A stretch of 64,000 bases of DNA from Streptomyces sp. ITFR-21 (GTDB lineage: Bacteria; Actinomycetota; Actinomycetes; Streptomycetales; Streptomycetaceae): NCBI RefSeq assembly GCF_031844685.1, contig NZ_CP134605.1, positions 3,864,001-3,928,000 on the forward strand, read 5' to 3'. Below are positions 8,988-19,384 of the stretch, in pieces (position 1 is the stretch's first letter; the number at the start of each line of letters is the position of its first letter). The position numbers and the translations under genes were made by a program. A model generated the notes under the pieces. It was given only the letters and a program-made list of their open reading frames with translations, searched no databases and was not told the origin of the DNA.

Positions 8988-10736
8988 ATGAGCGTGGACA
9001 CCAGAACACCCCGCACTCCCACGGGGGGAGGCGCGCCGGGATTTGATGAGCGTGTGATGACCATGGCACGGGTTCCGAGCGACCCCGCCCAGGTCATCGT
9101 CAACCACGCGAGCTTCCGGGTGCAGCTCGGGGCCACTTCGGGACGCGCCCTAAGACTGGACGACACGGCGAGGATCCCCGTCGTACCGGCGGGCGTCGCC
9201 GTCCCCGCCAAGCGCAGGCCCGCGCCCGTGGTGTGGTCCGGGCGCTCCGCGCCGGGCGACCCGCTGGCCGGCGAACTGATGCGGGCGGTCCGCAGAGCCG
9301 ACGCGGGCCGCGCCGGCGGCGGTACGCAACTGCTGCCGCGCGTCGAGGAGACCACGGTCCTGCCGACCGTGGTCGGCCAGCGCGCCGCCGCCGAGCCGTC
9401 GTCCGGCCTGCTGGGCGGGGTACGGCCGGGCCGGGGCGGGTACGGCCCGGCCGACGACGGTCCGGAGACCCGCTGGGCCACCGGGTCGCAGGGCCCGCGC
9501 GGCGCGGGCGGTCCGCAGGACGCGGCCGGTGGCGCGGCCGGCACGGACGCCTCGGAGGCCGGGGCCCGCCGGGCACGCGAGCACCGGGGCGACCCGGCCA
9601 AGCACGCCTGGTACCCCGACCGCCGGCTCAACCTCGGCATCGTGCTGCTGCCGCTGCGCGTCTTCCTCGGCTTCATCTCCATCTACGCCGGCATGGGCAA
9701 GCTCTGCGACCGCGTCTACTTCGACGGCGGCAAACGCGGCTCCATGGTCACCTGGCTCACCTCCCTGCACCCCTGGGGGCTCGCCGAACCGCTGCGGGAC
9801 GCCGCGCTCAACCACCCGGTGGGCGCCGGCCTCAGCATCGCCTTCCTCCAGGTGGTGGTCGGCGCGCTGACCGTCTGCGGCCTGTGGCAGCGGGTCGCGG
9901 GCGCCTTCGGCGCGGCCCTGTCCATCACGCTCCTGGTCACCGTGAGCTGGCGGACCGTCCCGGTCTACGACGCCCCGGACTTCATCTACCTGGCCGCCTG
10001 GAGCCCGCTGATCATCGCCGGCGCCCCCGTCTACTCCATCGACTCCCACCTGGCCGGCGACGCGTGGCGGCGGCTGGGCCCGCGGGTCTCGGTGTGGGAC
10101 CTGCGGCGCCGGGTACTGCGCCGCGGCGCCCTGCTGGCCGCGGTCATCGCCGGTTCCGCCCTGCTGATCGGCTCCGTGCTGGGCGCGGCGGTGCGGGCCA
10201 CCACCACACCCGACGGCCGGCCGGGACCGGGAGTGACCCCCGTCAACAACCTCCCCGGCGCCCCGCTGCCCGAGGTGACCGGCGGATCCGGCGCCACCGC
10301 CGGCGGCCCCTCGCCGCTGCCCTCGCAGTCCGGGTCGGCCACGGCGAAGGCCAGGGCGGAGAAGGCGAAGGAGCAGGCGCAGGCCCACAAGAAGCAGGCC
10401 ACGCAGGCGCCCAGCACCGCGCCGACCGGCCAGGGCGGCGGCGACGCGACCAGCACGGGCAGTGCCGGCAGCGGTGCCGACAGCACACCGACGCACAGCG
10501 GTCCGGACGCCGAGTCCGGCTCTTCCGGCGGCACCGGCGGCCCGCAGACCTCCGAGGCCCCGCCCGCGCCGACCGCCGAGGCGCCCGCGCCCGCGCCGCC
10601 GACCGCCAGGCCGACGCCGGGGGCGATCGGCGGGCTGCTCGGGAGCCACTCGCCGACGGGGCTGCTGCTCGGCATGGAGCCCAGAGGGACGTCCCGCGGG
10701 AACTCACCGGGCGGGGGGTCGGGCGCCGGCGCGTGA
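8988..10736 (+). CDS. DoxX-family membrane protein with long disordered tails
   Basis: The 582-residue protein has a low-complexity N-terminal region of about 200 residues. A DoxX-like membrane domain (about 205-375) follows, with hydrophobic segments at RLNLGIVLLPLRVFLGFISI, AFLQVVVGALTVCG and FIYLAAWSPLIIAGA. Another helix (ALLAAVIAGSALLIGSVLG) precedes a C-terminal Ala/Pro/Ser/Thr-rich domain probably outside the membrane. DoxX proteins are linked to quinone or thiol redox chemistry in some bacteria, but the role here is unknown. The ATG at 8988 was chosen because MSVDTRTPRTP is the usual streptomycete start. Position after rlmB is conserved. Confidence 0.85.
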   Translation: MSVDTRTPRTPTGGGAPGFDERVMTMARVPSDPAQVIVNHASFRVQLGATSGRALRLDDTARIPVVPAGVAVPAKRRPAPVVWSGRSAPGDPLAGELMRAVRRADAGRAGGGTQLLPRVEETTVLPTVVGQRAAAEPSSGLLGGVRPGRGGYGPADDGPETRWATGSQGPRGAGGPQDAAGGAAGTDASEAGARRAREHRGDPAKHAWYPDRRLNLGIVLLPLRVFLGFISIYAGMGKLCDRVYFDGGKRGSMVTWLTSLHPWGLAEPLRDAALNHPVGAGLSIAFLQVVVGALTVCGLWQRVAGAFGAALSITLLVTVSWRTVPVYDAPDFIYLAAWSPLIIAGAPVYSIDSHLAGDAWRRLGPRVSVWDLRRRVLRRGALLAAVIAGSALLIGSVLGAAVRATTTPDGRPGPGVTPVNNLPGAPLPEVTGGSGATAGGPSPLPSQSGSATAKARAEKAKEQAQAHKKQATQAPSTAPTGQGGGDATSTGSAGSGADSTPTHSGPDAESGSSGGTGGPQTSEAPPAPTAEAPAPAPPTARPTPGAIGGLLGSHSPTGLLLGMEPRGTSRGNSPGGGSGAGA

Positions 10737-10920
10737 AACGGTTCGCGAACGGTGGCCCCGTACGAGCGGCGGCCACCCGTGAGCGCCCGCGAGCGGGGCG
10801 GGGTGCGGGGGCCTTCGGCGGTCCCGTGCCGCGGGCTCTCCTCCGTCGCGCAGCCCCCCGTTCCGCCGCTCCTTTGTCCTGAGACCTTGTGGCGAGCCCC
10901 CGGAGCGCCTTTCCGGCGGG

Positions 10921-10968
10921 ACGGCCGCGGCCCGTACCGGCCCCTTCCCCGGTACGGGCCGCGGCCGT
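10921..10968. terminator. Bidirectional 20-bp perfect hairpin
   Basis: A perfect 20-bp inverted repeat (10921-10940 and 10949-10968, 8-nt loop CCCCTTCC) sits between the convergent DoxX and nucleotidyltransferase genes and should stop transcription from both sides. The rest of the 403-bp interval (10737-11139) is GC-rich with a GA-rich run near 11000 and no gene. Confidence 0.85.
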
Positions 10969-11139
10969 ATGCGAGCCCGGGGTGGCGGGCGGCCGGTGGG
11001 GGGGGGGAGAGAGAGAGCGGCCGGCGGGTGGCGGCCGGCCGGGTGGTGGGCTGCGGTCAACGGTCGGCGCCGGGGTCGGGAGCTGCGAGCCGGGAGTCCG
11101 GGGGGAACCCGGCGCGGTGAGGCGGCTCAGGAGGCCGTG

Positions 11140-11892
11140 CTAGGCCTTCAGCGCGGCCAGTTCCTGCGCGGCCAGGCTCAGGTCCTTCGCGGTGTCGATC
11201 GCCCGCCAGTAGGCGCCCTGCGGGATCGGGAAGCCGGCCAGGCGGCGTTCACGGGCCAGCCGCGGGAAGGTGGTGCGTTCGTGGTCGCCCAGATCCGGCA
11301 GCAGCTCGGTGAACTCCGGCGCGAACACGTACACACCGGCGTTGATCAGGAACGGCGACGGCGGCGACTCGATGAAGTCCAGCACCTGCCCGAACTCGTT
11401 GGTCTCCACCGCGCCCCACGGGATGCGCGGCCGGGCCAGCGCGAGGGTCGCCGCCGCGTCCCGTTCCTCGTGGAAGGCGGCCATCTCCCGCAGCGAGAAC
11501 CGGGTCCAGATGTCGCCGTTGGTGGCGTACCAGGGCTCGTCGGAGCGGGGCAGCGACTTGGCCGCGTACTTCAGCCCGCCGCCGCGGCCCAGCGGCTCGC
11601 GCTCGACGACGGTGGTGACGTTCAGCGGCTGCGGGGTGGCCGCCAGCCAGTCCTGGAGCACCTCGGCGAGGTGGCCGCAGGAGACCACCGCGTCGGTGAC
11701 GCCCTCGGCGGCCAGCCAGGCCAGTTGGTGCCCGATGATCGGCATCCCGGTGCCGGGGATCTCCACCATCGGCTTGGGCCGGTCGTCGGTGTACGGCCGA
11801 AGGCGCGACCCCTGCCCGCCGGCCAGCAGAACGGCCTGCGTGACCGCGTAGAGGTTCGGGGCGGCGGGTACTGGCTGCTCGGCAGGCGTCAT
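11140..11892 (-). CDS. Sugar nucleotidyltransferase (NTP_transferase family)
   Basis: The 250-residue protein is a sugar-1-phosphate nucleotidyltransferase. Near the N-terminus it has the nucleotide-binding signature AVLLAGGQGSRLRPYTDDRP followed by KPMVEI. Later come the product-site region (YATNGDIWTRF) and AGVYVFAPEFTELLP. It resembles mannose-1-phosphate guanylyl- or glucose-1-phosphate thymidylyltransferases; the sugar and nucleotide are not decidable. I chose the ATG at 11892 (MTPAEQPVP) over a 21-residue upstream extension of non-conserved sequence. Confidence 0.85.
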   Translation of the reverse strand: MTPAEQPVPAAPNLYAVTQAVLLAGGQGSRLRPYTDDRPKPMVEIPGTGMPIIGHQLAWLAAEGVTDAVVSCGHLAEVLQDWLAATPQPLNVTTVVEREPLGRGGGLKYAAKSLPRSDEPWYATNGDIWTRFSLREMAAFHEERDAAATLALARPRIPWGAVETNEFGQVLDFIESPPSPFLINAGVYVFAPEFTELLPDLGDHERTTFPRLARERRLAGFPIPQGAYWRAIDTAKDLSLAAQELAALKA

Positions 11893-12036
11893 GCAGCGCA
11901 CCCTAGACGACCCGGGCACGGGCGGGGCGTGCGGCCCACGTGAGGTGGGGCGCACGCCTGTTGCGGGTGGGGTGTGCCGGCGGTGCAGGCGCTGCCGGCG
12001 GCGGTGTCCTCCGGCCGGGCGGCGCCCGCGGAGTGC

Positions 12037-12156
12037 CGGGCGGTCGGCCCGTGGCGGGTCGGCCCGTGGCGGCCCGGTCTGCGGCGGGTTGGTCCGTGGC
12101 GGCCCGGTCTGCGGCCGGGTGACCTGTGGCGGGTCGGTCCGTTGCGGGTCGGCGTG
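12037..12156. repeat. Degenerate 15-bp tandem repeat, 8 units
   Basis: Eight 15-bp units run from 12037 to 12156; the consensus is near TGGCGGGTCGGCCCG, alternating with TGGCGGCCCGGTCTG. It lies in the 343-bp gap between two minus-strand genes, where I see no other feature. A short plus frame would read as a five-residue repeat (WRVGP/WRPGL), but it has no ribosome site, so I treat it as non-coding. Confidence 0.85.
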
Positions 12157-12235
12157 TGATCCGCCGGTCCCCGGTCCGCCGCCCGGCGGCCCGCCGCCTT
12201 GTGGTGAGTCGCCTTGCGGTCCGCTGTCCCGCGGT

Positions 12236-12640
12236 TCACCCGACCGAGGCGACCCCGGTGGCGAAGGCGGTGTCGCACACCGGCCGCGACCACGACTGGG
12301 CCTTCTGCGTCGCGCCGTCGTACTTGGCGACCGCGGCCCGCCCCAGCGAGCGGGCGATGTCGGCGCAGTAGCGGGCGAGCGACGGTTGCTCGGTCATGGC
12401 GCGCTGGAGGTCGGTCAGGGCCGCGCCCGGGTTCCTCTCCTGCAGCTCGGCCAGCAGCCGCTGCCGCAGGGCCTCCTGAGGCGTGGTGGCCTCCCTCTTC
12501 GCCGACGCGGTGAGCAGCGGCGCGTCGGAGGAGGGGGCCGCCCACGGGACGCGGGTGACGGCGAGCGTTCCCGACAGCACGAGAACGACCGGAAGAACGA
12601 GCGCGAATGTCTTGCCGAGACGGCGAGCTACCTGGTTCAC
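12236..12640 (-). CDS. Small secreted protein of unknown function
   Basis: The 134-residue product begins with a basic n-region and hydrophobic segment (ARRLGKTFALVLPVVLVLSG), a signal peptide or anchor. The rest is a soluble, mostly helical region ending with one conserved-looking Cys in the YCADIARSLG part and another in PVCDTAFA; the pair could form a disulfide. Small secreted proteins occur at this position before msiK in streptomycetes. The start is GTG. No function can be assigned. Confidence 0.7.
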   Translation of the reverse strand: MNQVARRLGKTFALVLPVVLVLSGTLAVTRVPWAAPSSDAPLLTASAKREATTPQEALRQRLLAELQERNPGAALTDLQRAMTEQPSLARYCADIARSLGRAAVAKYDGATQKAQSWSRPVCDTAFATGVASVG

Positions 12641-12916
12641 GCATCGGATCGTAGCGACTGGTGATGATTCGGCGACATTCAGTCACCCGACCGGGGGAGT
12701 GAAATCGCCGAGAGGCTTGTTCGGGTATTGACGTACGGGCGAACGGAACACTCGAAAGGCCCTATATCTGTGGATATGGGGGTGGGTTGGGCGCGGGGTG
12801 CGGCGTACAGGCGTGCGGGCGCGTTCCGGTGCGGGTGCGGGGCCGGGTGCGGGGCCGGGCGCGTATGGCGGGTGCTGGCGGGCCCCCTGCGCCCCGGACG
12901 CCCCGGGCCTCCCCGG

Positions 12917-12981
12917 CCCCGGACGCACCGACCCCCCGGACGCACCGACCCCCCGGACGCACCGACCCCCCGGACGCACCG
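12917..12981. repeat. 17-bp tandem repeat, about 3.8 units
   Basis: The unit CCCCGGACGCACCGACC is repeated exactly three times (12917-12967), with a fourth partial copy to about 12981. It lies in the 440-bp gap (12641-13080) between the small secreted protein and msiK. The only other features I see there are the msiK terminator and an AT-richer patch near 12700-12780 that may promote the small-protein gene. Confidence 0.9.
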
Positions 12982-13012
12982 GACGTCCGGCGTACGCGGC
13001 AGGGCGTACGAC

Positions 13013-13053
13013 GGCGGGCCGGTCCGTACCGCGTGGGTACGGACCGGCCCGCC
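13013..13053 (-). terminator. Terminator of msiK
   Basis: Perfect 18-bp inverted repeat (13013-13030 and 13036-13053, 5-nt loop GCGTG), 27 bp beyond the msiK stop. Arms read GGCGGGCCGGTCCGTACC and its complement. Confidence 0.88.
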
Positions 13054-13080
13054 GAGGTGCTCGACCGTGGCGCGGAGGCG

Positions 13081-14199
<1,119 letters not shown>

Positions 14200-14254
14200 G
14201 ACTGTTGCAGTCCCTTCACCGGCAGGAACGTGCCGGACGATCCGAGTAAAGGAG

Positions 14255-14270
14255 GCACGAGCGTTCGTGC
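14255..14270. promoter_or_regulatory. Inverted repeat in the msiK leader
   Basis: GCACGA-GCGT-TCGTGC is a perfect 6-bp inverted repeat 56-71 bp upstream of the msiK start and could be a repressor operator. The remainder of the 375-bp gap to the tRNA (14200-14574) is Pro-codon-like low-complexity sequence with recurring GCTCCTGCTTCCC motifs and no gene. Confidence 0.35.
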
Positions 14271-14574
14271 GTTCTTGTTTTCCCGGCCCGGCGGCCTTCG
14301 CCGCCAGACCCCCGAGACGGTACGCCCCCACCGCCACCTTGTCACCAGCCCGCATGGGCTTCCTTGCCCCGTCCCCCGAGCTCCTGCTTCCCGCGGCCCC
14401 GGCCCGCGGGGCTCCTGCTTCCCCCGCCCCCGGCCTGCCGGCTCCTCACTTCCCCCGGCCGCCGGCTCCCGCCTCCCGTTCCTGCTCCGCAGGACCTCGC
14501 CTCTTCCGGGGCCCGCCCGCGCGCCCTCTTGTCCCCGCCCACCCCACCACCCCCGCCCGGTACAATGCCGCTGT

Positions 14575-14651
14575 GCCTCCTTAGCTCAGCTGGCCAGAGC
14601 ACCGCTCTTGTAAAGCGGGGGTCGTCGGTTCGAACCCGACAGGGGGCTCCA
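14575..14651 (+). tRNA. tRNA-Thr (anticodon UGU)
   Basis: Full cloverleaf: acceptor GCCTCCT pairs with AGGGGGC (one G-U), D arm GCTC/GAGC, anticodon stem CCGCT/AGCGG with loop CTTGTAA (anticodon TGT at 14609-14611), T arm GTCGG-TTCGAAC-CCGAC. A CCA end appears to be encoded (14649-14651). It reads ACA codons. tRNA genes are common integration sites; the content changes to accessory genes immediately downstream, but I see no integrase and no repeated 3'-tRNA fragment within the window. Confidence 0.97.
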
Positions 14652-14851
14652 TGGTCAACTCCATGTCAAGGCCTTGACCTGGGGTTTTGTGTTTCGGACG
14701 ACCTTGGGATTCGGGCGAATCGGGCACGTGAGGTCTGCGCATCGCAGTGCGTTGGTCGCAGGTTTCGGATCTGTGACGGATCTTGCTCGAGAGGGGCTCT
14801 GAGCTGCGTCTTTACTGGTCTCGGCCTCAGCTCTGGGGTGTGCGGTCGTTG

Positions 14852-15187
14852 TTACGGTGGCCGAGCGGTGGCCATCCGTGCAGCGAGCGTGCAGATAGGT
14901 GCCTGAGGGGGCAGCCGACGGCGGTCTCTACGGCCTACCGAATTGTGGCAATGTGCCAACGCCCGTGGTGCTGGGAATGCGTCGGCCTGTATGGGGTCGC
15001 CGATGCGGCCGCGCAGCTCGGCAACACGCTGCTCATGGGCGCGGTCGGGATGGAATAGCGCAGGGTGGCTGCTCGCGGTGGCCCATCCGTTCGGCAATGC
15101 CTGACCCACCCAGGGTCCGGGAGGCTGGACGGCCGCCACCGGCTCGCGGGAGAACTCGAGGCGGTGAACCTTGATCCGCACCTTCAT
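14852..15187 (-). CDS. Hypothetical protein, possibly a decayed small gene
   Basis: The reading frame gives 111 residues. The first 64 look protein-like, with regularly spaced hydrophobic and aromatic residues (PGPWVGQALPNGWATASSHP), while the tail is Arg/Pro-rich and looks like read-through. No good Shine-Dalgarno precedes the ATG. The rest of the 14652-15215 interval shows no other gene. I do not recognise a family with confidence; it may be a remnant. Confidence 0.35.
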   Translation of the reverse strand: MKVRIKVHRLEFSREPVAAVQPPGPWVGQALPNGWATASSHPALFHPDRAHEQRVAELRGRIGDPIQADAFPAPRALAHCHNSVGRRDRRRLPPQAPICTLAARMATARPP

Positions 15188-15203
15188 CTGCTGGCGCGGC
15201 GAC

Positions 15204-15209
15204 TAGCAT
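15204..15209 (+). promoter_or_regulatory. Leaderless-type -10 element of the SUKH gene
   Basis: TAGCAT lies six bases before the ATG at 15216, the spacing seen for leaderless streptomycete mRNAs. The -35 is weak (CTTCAT, spacer about 16). Confidence 0.5.
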
Positions 15210-15215
15210 CGGGGC

Positions 15216-15824
15216 ATGGACTACGACCCGTCTCGTGCGGAGCGGACGACAGCCGCCTGGGGGCGCATCGAGGAGTGGCTGGGGGTGCATGCGCCGCAGT
15301 CGCACGCGACGCTGCCCGGCCCGGCCGAGCCGTCCGAGGTCGCCGCGGCGGAGGATGCCCTGGGGGAACTGCCGCCGGAATTGCTGGCGTTGTGGTCGCG
15401 CCATGTCGGGGGCCGTGGCAGCGGTCCTCGCCTACGGATCCTCCGGGGCTATGACGTGTTCCCGCCGATGGATGCGGTCCGGTGTCGTGATCAGGCGCTG
15501 TCGGCCATCCTCGAAGCCGAGGAGATGGGTCCGCGTCCGTGGGTTCCCGCGTGTGCGATGTCGACGGCTGAGCCGCGCCTCTGGAACTTCATCGATGTAC
15601 CGACAGGGCAGCTGGGGTGGAATGTCCATGCTGGCGAGTTCACCGAGCCGGAGGAATCGGGCGAAACGTTCGCCGAGTGGATCGAGGGCGTGGCCGACGA
15701 ACTCCACGGGGGAGCAGGCCGGGGGATCCTGGTGCCCGGGGTCGCCGACGGCTGGCTGTCGTGGCACGACATCCGGGTGCGGGATCGGATCCCGTCGAGC
15801 TGGCGGCCGCTCCGACCCGAGTAG
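15216..15824 (+). CDS. SMI1/KNR4 (SUKH-superfamily) protein
   Basis: The 202-residue acidic protein has the SUKH layout: an N-terminal helix with TAAWGRIEEWL, the LPPELLALWSRHVGG segment, and a C-terminal GETFAEWIEGVADEL helix. SUKH proteins are mostly immunity proteins against polymorphic nuclease toxins or cell regulators. The neighbour on the opposite strand, ending 73 bp away, carries a NucA/NucB DNase-like domain, which makes an immunity role plausible, although toxin and immunity genes usually lie on one strand. It has a leaderless-type promoter of its own. Confidence 0.7.
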   Translation: MDYDPSRAERTTAAWGRIEEWLGVHAPQSHATLPGPAEPSEVAAAEDALGELPPELLALWSRHVGGRGSGPRLRILRGYDVFPPMDAVRCRDQALSAILEAEEMGPRPWVPACAMSTAEPRLWNFIDVPTGQLGWNVHAGEFTEPEESGETFAEWIEGVADELHGGAGRGILVPGVADGWLSWHDIRVRDRIPSSWRPLRPE

Positions 15825-15897
15825 GCAGGCGGCTCCGGAGCCGTTCGCCGACATCCGCGGTGGGCCGCCGGCTTGGCCGGCAGCCCACTGCGGTGCG

Positions 15898-18276
15898 TCA
15901 CGGACGCAGGGTCATCGTGCAGGTGAGGGATCGGCCGACCGGAGCGCAGTTGGAGGTCATCCCGGTGTCGAGGAGAAAGGCGTCCCCGTTCATCAGCCGC
16001 AGGTTGCTGAAGAAGCTACTCAGCCCGCCCGCCGAGCCGCTGTTCTGGCTTCCTGATATCGATGAGCGGCCGCACACCTCCGACCACTGTGGGGCGTAGC
16101 CGCCGATGTTGTACAGGTGAACGGTCCCGTTCACGTTCTTCGCGTACGTCTGCAGGCACTCGCTGCCGGAGGACACGGGATTCAGCCCGCCCAATGAGGC
16201 GGGCATGCCCCCGCTGTTGTAGGTGGCGTTGAAGGAGAACTCGTCGCAGTTCAGTGTGTCGTTCGGGCTGCTCAGCGCCGCGGGGTCTCCGTTGGCGGCG
16301 GCCCACCCTTCCTCGTCGCAGACCACATCCCTGTTCTGCTCGTCGCGGCCACCGGGCAGGTAGTACAGCGGCGTGGCCGGGAGTCCCGGCTGTGGCAGCA
16401 GCTCGGTCTGCACGAGCCAGGCGTGCGCGGCGGCCTGCGGGAACTTGCCCGCGTTGAACGTGTAGGTCGGGGCGTAGTTGACGAACACGCAGCCGCCGGC
16501 GGTGTCGATGACGGTGTCGCAGCGGACTTCGTCGAGTCTGGTCGGGTTGTCCAGGCTGAACTGGTAGCCGACCGTCGGGACGTTCGGGTAGCCCGCTGCG
16601 GGGATGATGTCCGCGGAGAGTTGGAAGTCCGGCTTGAGGAAGAGGGCTCCACCCGCCTTGGAGTTGTCCCACGTGTATTCGGTGGTGAGCGTGGCGACGT
16701 GGGTGTCGCCGGGTGTCCAGGACGGCTGGCCGTCCCACGAGGCGGAGTTGTCAGGTGCGCAGCCGGACCCGCACAGATGCCGGTCCATATGCATGTTGAC
16801 CATGGCAACCGGCCCTCCCCAGAAATACGGGGTGATGGACAGGACCTCGTGGAAGGTCCCGGCGGAGTCGTCCAGCAGCAGTTCGCGGTGGAAATGGAAG
16901 CTCACCACCGCCTGGTCCTCCCCGTCCAGGCGCATGTATCCGGGCACGATGCGGTGGTCGCACTCCCTGAACCGGGTCGCGTACGGCTTGGGGTCCTCAG
17001 AGTTGCACCAGTCGTCGGCGTCCAGTGGGGCGACGCGGGCCGCGGCGGCGCGGTCGGAGGTCTCGGCGAGTGACGGTCCCATGCACGCCTGCGCGCCGTT
17101 CTCCACCGGTCCGCATTGCGGCTTCGCGGCAGCCTTTCCGGCCACGCGTTCGGCGGAGGCGCCGGACTGGCTCAGGGGAGGGGTGACGTTGTGGCTCGGC
17201 TGCTGGACCTTCTGATCGGGGTTGGGGCTGGTGGCGTCGGCATTGGGGAGGGTGAGGTCGATCGCCGGGCCGTCGGGCACACCGAAGTCGCCGGGCAGGA
17301 AGGCGACGGCGTCGTACGCGACGTCGTCGTCCCCGTTCCCGCTGCTCACCGTGTTTGAGAGACTGACCTGCGGCGTCTTGTTGTTGAAGCGGTAGGCGCC
17401 GAGGACGAGCCAGTCGTTGTCCGCGTGAGCGCTCTGGTCGAGCGTGCGCTTGACGGTGCCGAAGGCGGTCTCGATCTGGTAGACGGCTTGTTTGGTCTGT
17501 GCTCCCGTGTCGGGGATGTGTACGAGGACCTCGGCCTGCTTCGCGGCGACCGGGCCGCTCATCGACCAGGTTCCCAGGACGGTCATGCGCCCGCCGTCAC
17601 CGCCGAGGGCGGTCTTGTCGCGGTCGTGTGCGTACCAGAAGTGGCCCTGGTAGCCGCCGCCTATCTGATGGAGATCGCTCTTGGCCTCGTACTGGCCCGA
17701 GGAGTCGGGGTAGAAGGTGAATTGGAAGGACCCGGAGGATGTCGCGTTGCCGCAGGTATCGCTCCACGTGGGTGTTCCGTTGGGCACTGAGTGGACGACG
17801 ACGGCGCCCGCAGGGGGGCTCTCGCAGTCGGGTTCGCCGTACTGGAGGCGGGTGCCGCGGCCGGGTTCGGCGCGCAGGGTGAGGTATTTGATGCTCTCGT
17901 GGCCGCAGGTGTCGGCGCAGTCCGTCTTCCAGACGGTGTTCTGGGCGTTCCACCAGTGGAGTTGGTCGCAGCCGTCGATGTGCTGGGTCTCGCAGGGGGG
18001 CGAGTTGTTGACGTCGCAGGCGTTGGCGGCGGTGCAGAAGGTGTTCAGCGGGGGCTTGATCTCGCTGCGCTGTGCGGGGGTGAGCCACCAGGCGGGCTGG
18101 AAGCCGGCGGAGGAGAAGCCGGACTCGCCGGGCCAGTCCTGGCGGCCGGTGGTGGCGTAGGAGTGGCCGGTGTCGATGGACCAGGCGGCCCAGCCCATCA
18201 CCTTCTCTTCGTAGGGCCAGTCCTGGGGGTCGGCGGCGTCGGCTGGACAGACCCAGGGGCCCGGCTGATGCCCGGA
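15898..18276 (-). pseudogene. 5'-truncated golvesin-like / NucA-NucB DNase-domain protein
   Basis: The frame is open from 18276 to the stop at 15898, but the first usable start is GTG 18201 (767 residues). Protein-like sequence (WVCPADAADPQDWPYEEK) continues upstream of that start, so the true N-terminus, including any signal peptide, is lost. Many paired Cys suggest an exported protein. A golvesin C-terminal-like beta domain is visible around WLVLGAYRFNN to DVAYDAVAFLPGDFG. The last about 120 residues resemble NucA/NucB deoxyribonucleases: CDEFSFNATYNSGG followed by QNSGSAGGLSSFFSNLRLMNGDAF. It is end-to-end with a SUKH gene. It may still be translated from GTG 18201; I favour a remnant. Confidence 0.65.
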
Positions 18277-18491
18277 TCACCCGGCGCACCCGGCCGTCAG
18301 CCTGCTGGCCGGGACAGTCCCGGATGACCGGTTGGCGGGGTCGTGGTGCTGCTGAACCGGGAAGCCGTGAGGCCGATCATCTGGGCGAGGGCGTGTTCGG
18401 CGCGGTCGGATTCCTCGCGGGACCCAGGCTGCGGCTTCGGGTTCCCGGTGCGAGGGTCGTGGGCGGGTGGAGCGCGCGTGGTGGTCGCTGT

Positions 18492-19325
18492 TCAGGACTG
18501 GGCGGTGGCGCGATGGTGGTGGTGGGTGGTGTGGAGAAGGGTGTGGGTTTGGTGGGGTGGGAGGGCGGTGGCGGCGAGGGTTTCGAAGGTTCGGTGGTAG
18601 TGCCGGACGGCGTCGGGTGTGTCGATGAGGGCGTGGGCGTCCATGGCGGTGAGGTGGGCGACAGGCTGGGTGTCGGGGAAGGCCATCAGTGTCAGGGCGC
18701 CGTCGGCGCCGGGGTGGGGTCCGCAGGCGAAGGGGAGGATTTGCAGCAGGATGCGGTGCTGGTCGGCGAGGTCGGCGAGGTGGGTGAGCTGGCCGGCCAT
18801 GGTGTCGCGGTTGCCGGTGTGGTGGTGGAGGGCGGCTTCGCCGAGGATCACCCAGTAGAGCGGCGGGTTGGGGCTGGTGAGGGGGCGGGGTTTCGCGTCG
18901 GGCGGCGCGGGTGGTTCCGGGGCGGGTAGCGGGCTGCGGGTGGTGTGGAGTGCGTGGGCGTAGGCGGGGGTTTGGAGGGGGTCGGGGATGCGGGTGGGTG
19001 CCCATTGGCGGATTTCGGTGGCGTGCTGGTGGAGGTAGTCGAGTTCGAGGTGTGGTTGGGGGTGGGGTGAGCGGGCGGCGGGGAGGTTGCGGGTGAAGAA
19101 GCCGTTGGTGCCGTAGATGACGTCCAGGCGCTGCGCGATGTCGGGCTGGATGCGGCGCCGTCCGGTCTCCAGGTTGGACAGGTGGGAGACCGACAGGTGC
19201 AGCAGCTGCGCCAGTTCTCTCAGGCTGAGTCCGGCCTGTTCGCGGTGGAAGCGCAGTTCGGCGGCGTACAGGGCGCGGGCCGACTCCCCCGGGTCGATGC
19301 TCCGGGACAGGAAGTGGGTGGACAC
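18492..19325 (-). CDS. XRE-family regulator with DUF5753 (Scr1-type antitoxin-like)
   Basis: The 277-residue protein has an N-terminal helix-turn-helix (GLSLRELAQLLHLSVSHLSN plus LETGRR) and a C-terminal DUF5753 region (from about residue 85; ALTLMAFPDTQPVAHLTAMD is typical). Such proteins usually pair with a small DUF397 protein; I see none next to it. I chose GTG 19325 after GGGGAAAG. It lies 59 bp downstream of the DUF6907 gene on the same strand, so co-transcription is likely. The stretch 18277-18491 beyond its end contains no gene. Confidence 0.82.
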   Translation of the reverse strand: MSTHFLSRSIDPGESARALYAAELRFHREQAGLSLRELAQLLHLSVSHLSNLETGRRRIQPDIAQRLDVIYGTNGFFTRNLPAARSPHPQPHLELDYLHQHATEIRQWAPTRIPDPLQTPAYAHALHTTRSPLPAPEPPAPPDAKPRPLTSPNPPLYWVILGEAALHHHTGNRDTMAGQLTHLADLADQHRILLQILPFACGPHPGADGALTLMAFPDTQPVAHLTAMDAHALIDTPDAVRHYHRTFETLAATALPPHQTHTLLHTTHHHHRATAQS

Positions 19326-19384
19326 GAATCTTTCCCCTTGTCGTTGTGATGGGGGAGCGGAGTGGCGGCGACGAGGAGCGGTGT

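Noticed and set aside
12037..12156. The 15-bp repeat as a pentapeptide-repeat gene
   Set aside because: Too few units, no ribosome site, and the residues do not follow the A(D/N)Lxx pattern.
14666..14679. GTCAAGGCCTTGAC palindrome after tRNA-Thr followed by a T-rich stretch, as possible tRNA terminator or att site
   Set aside because: The stem would be only five base pairs around a 4-nt loop, and no second copy was seen for an attachment site.
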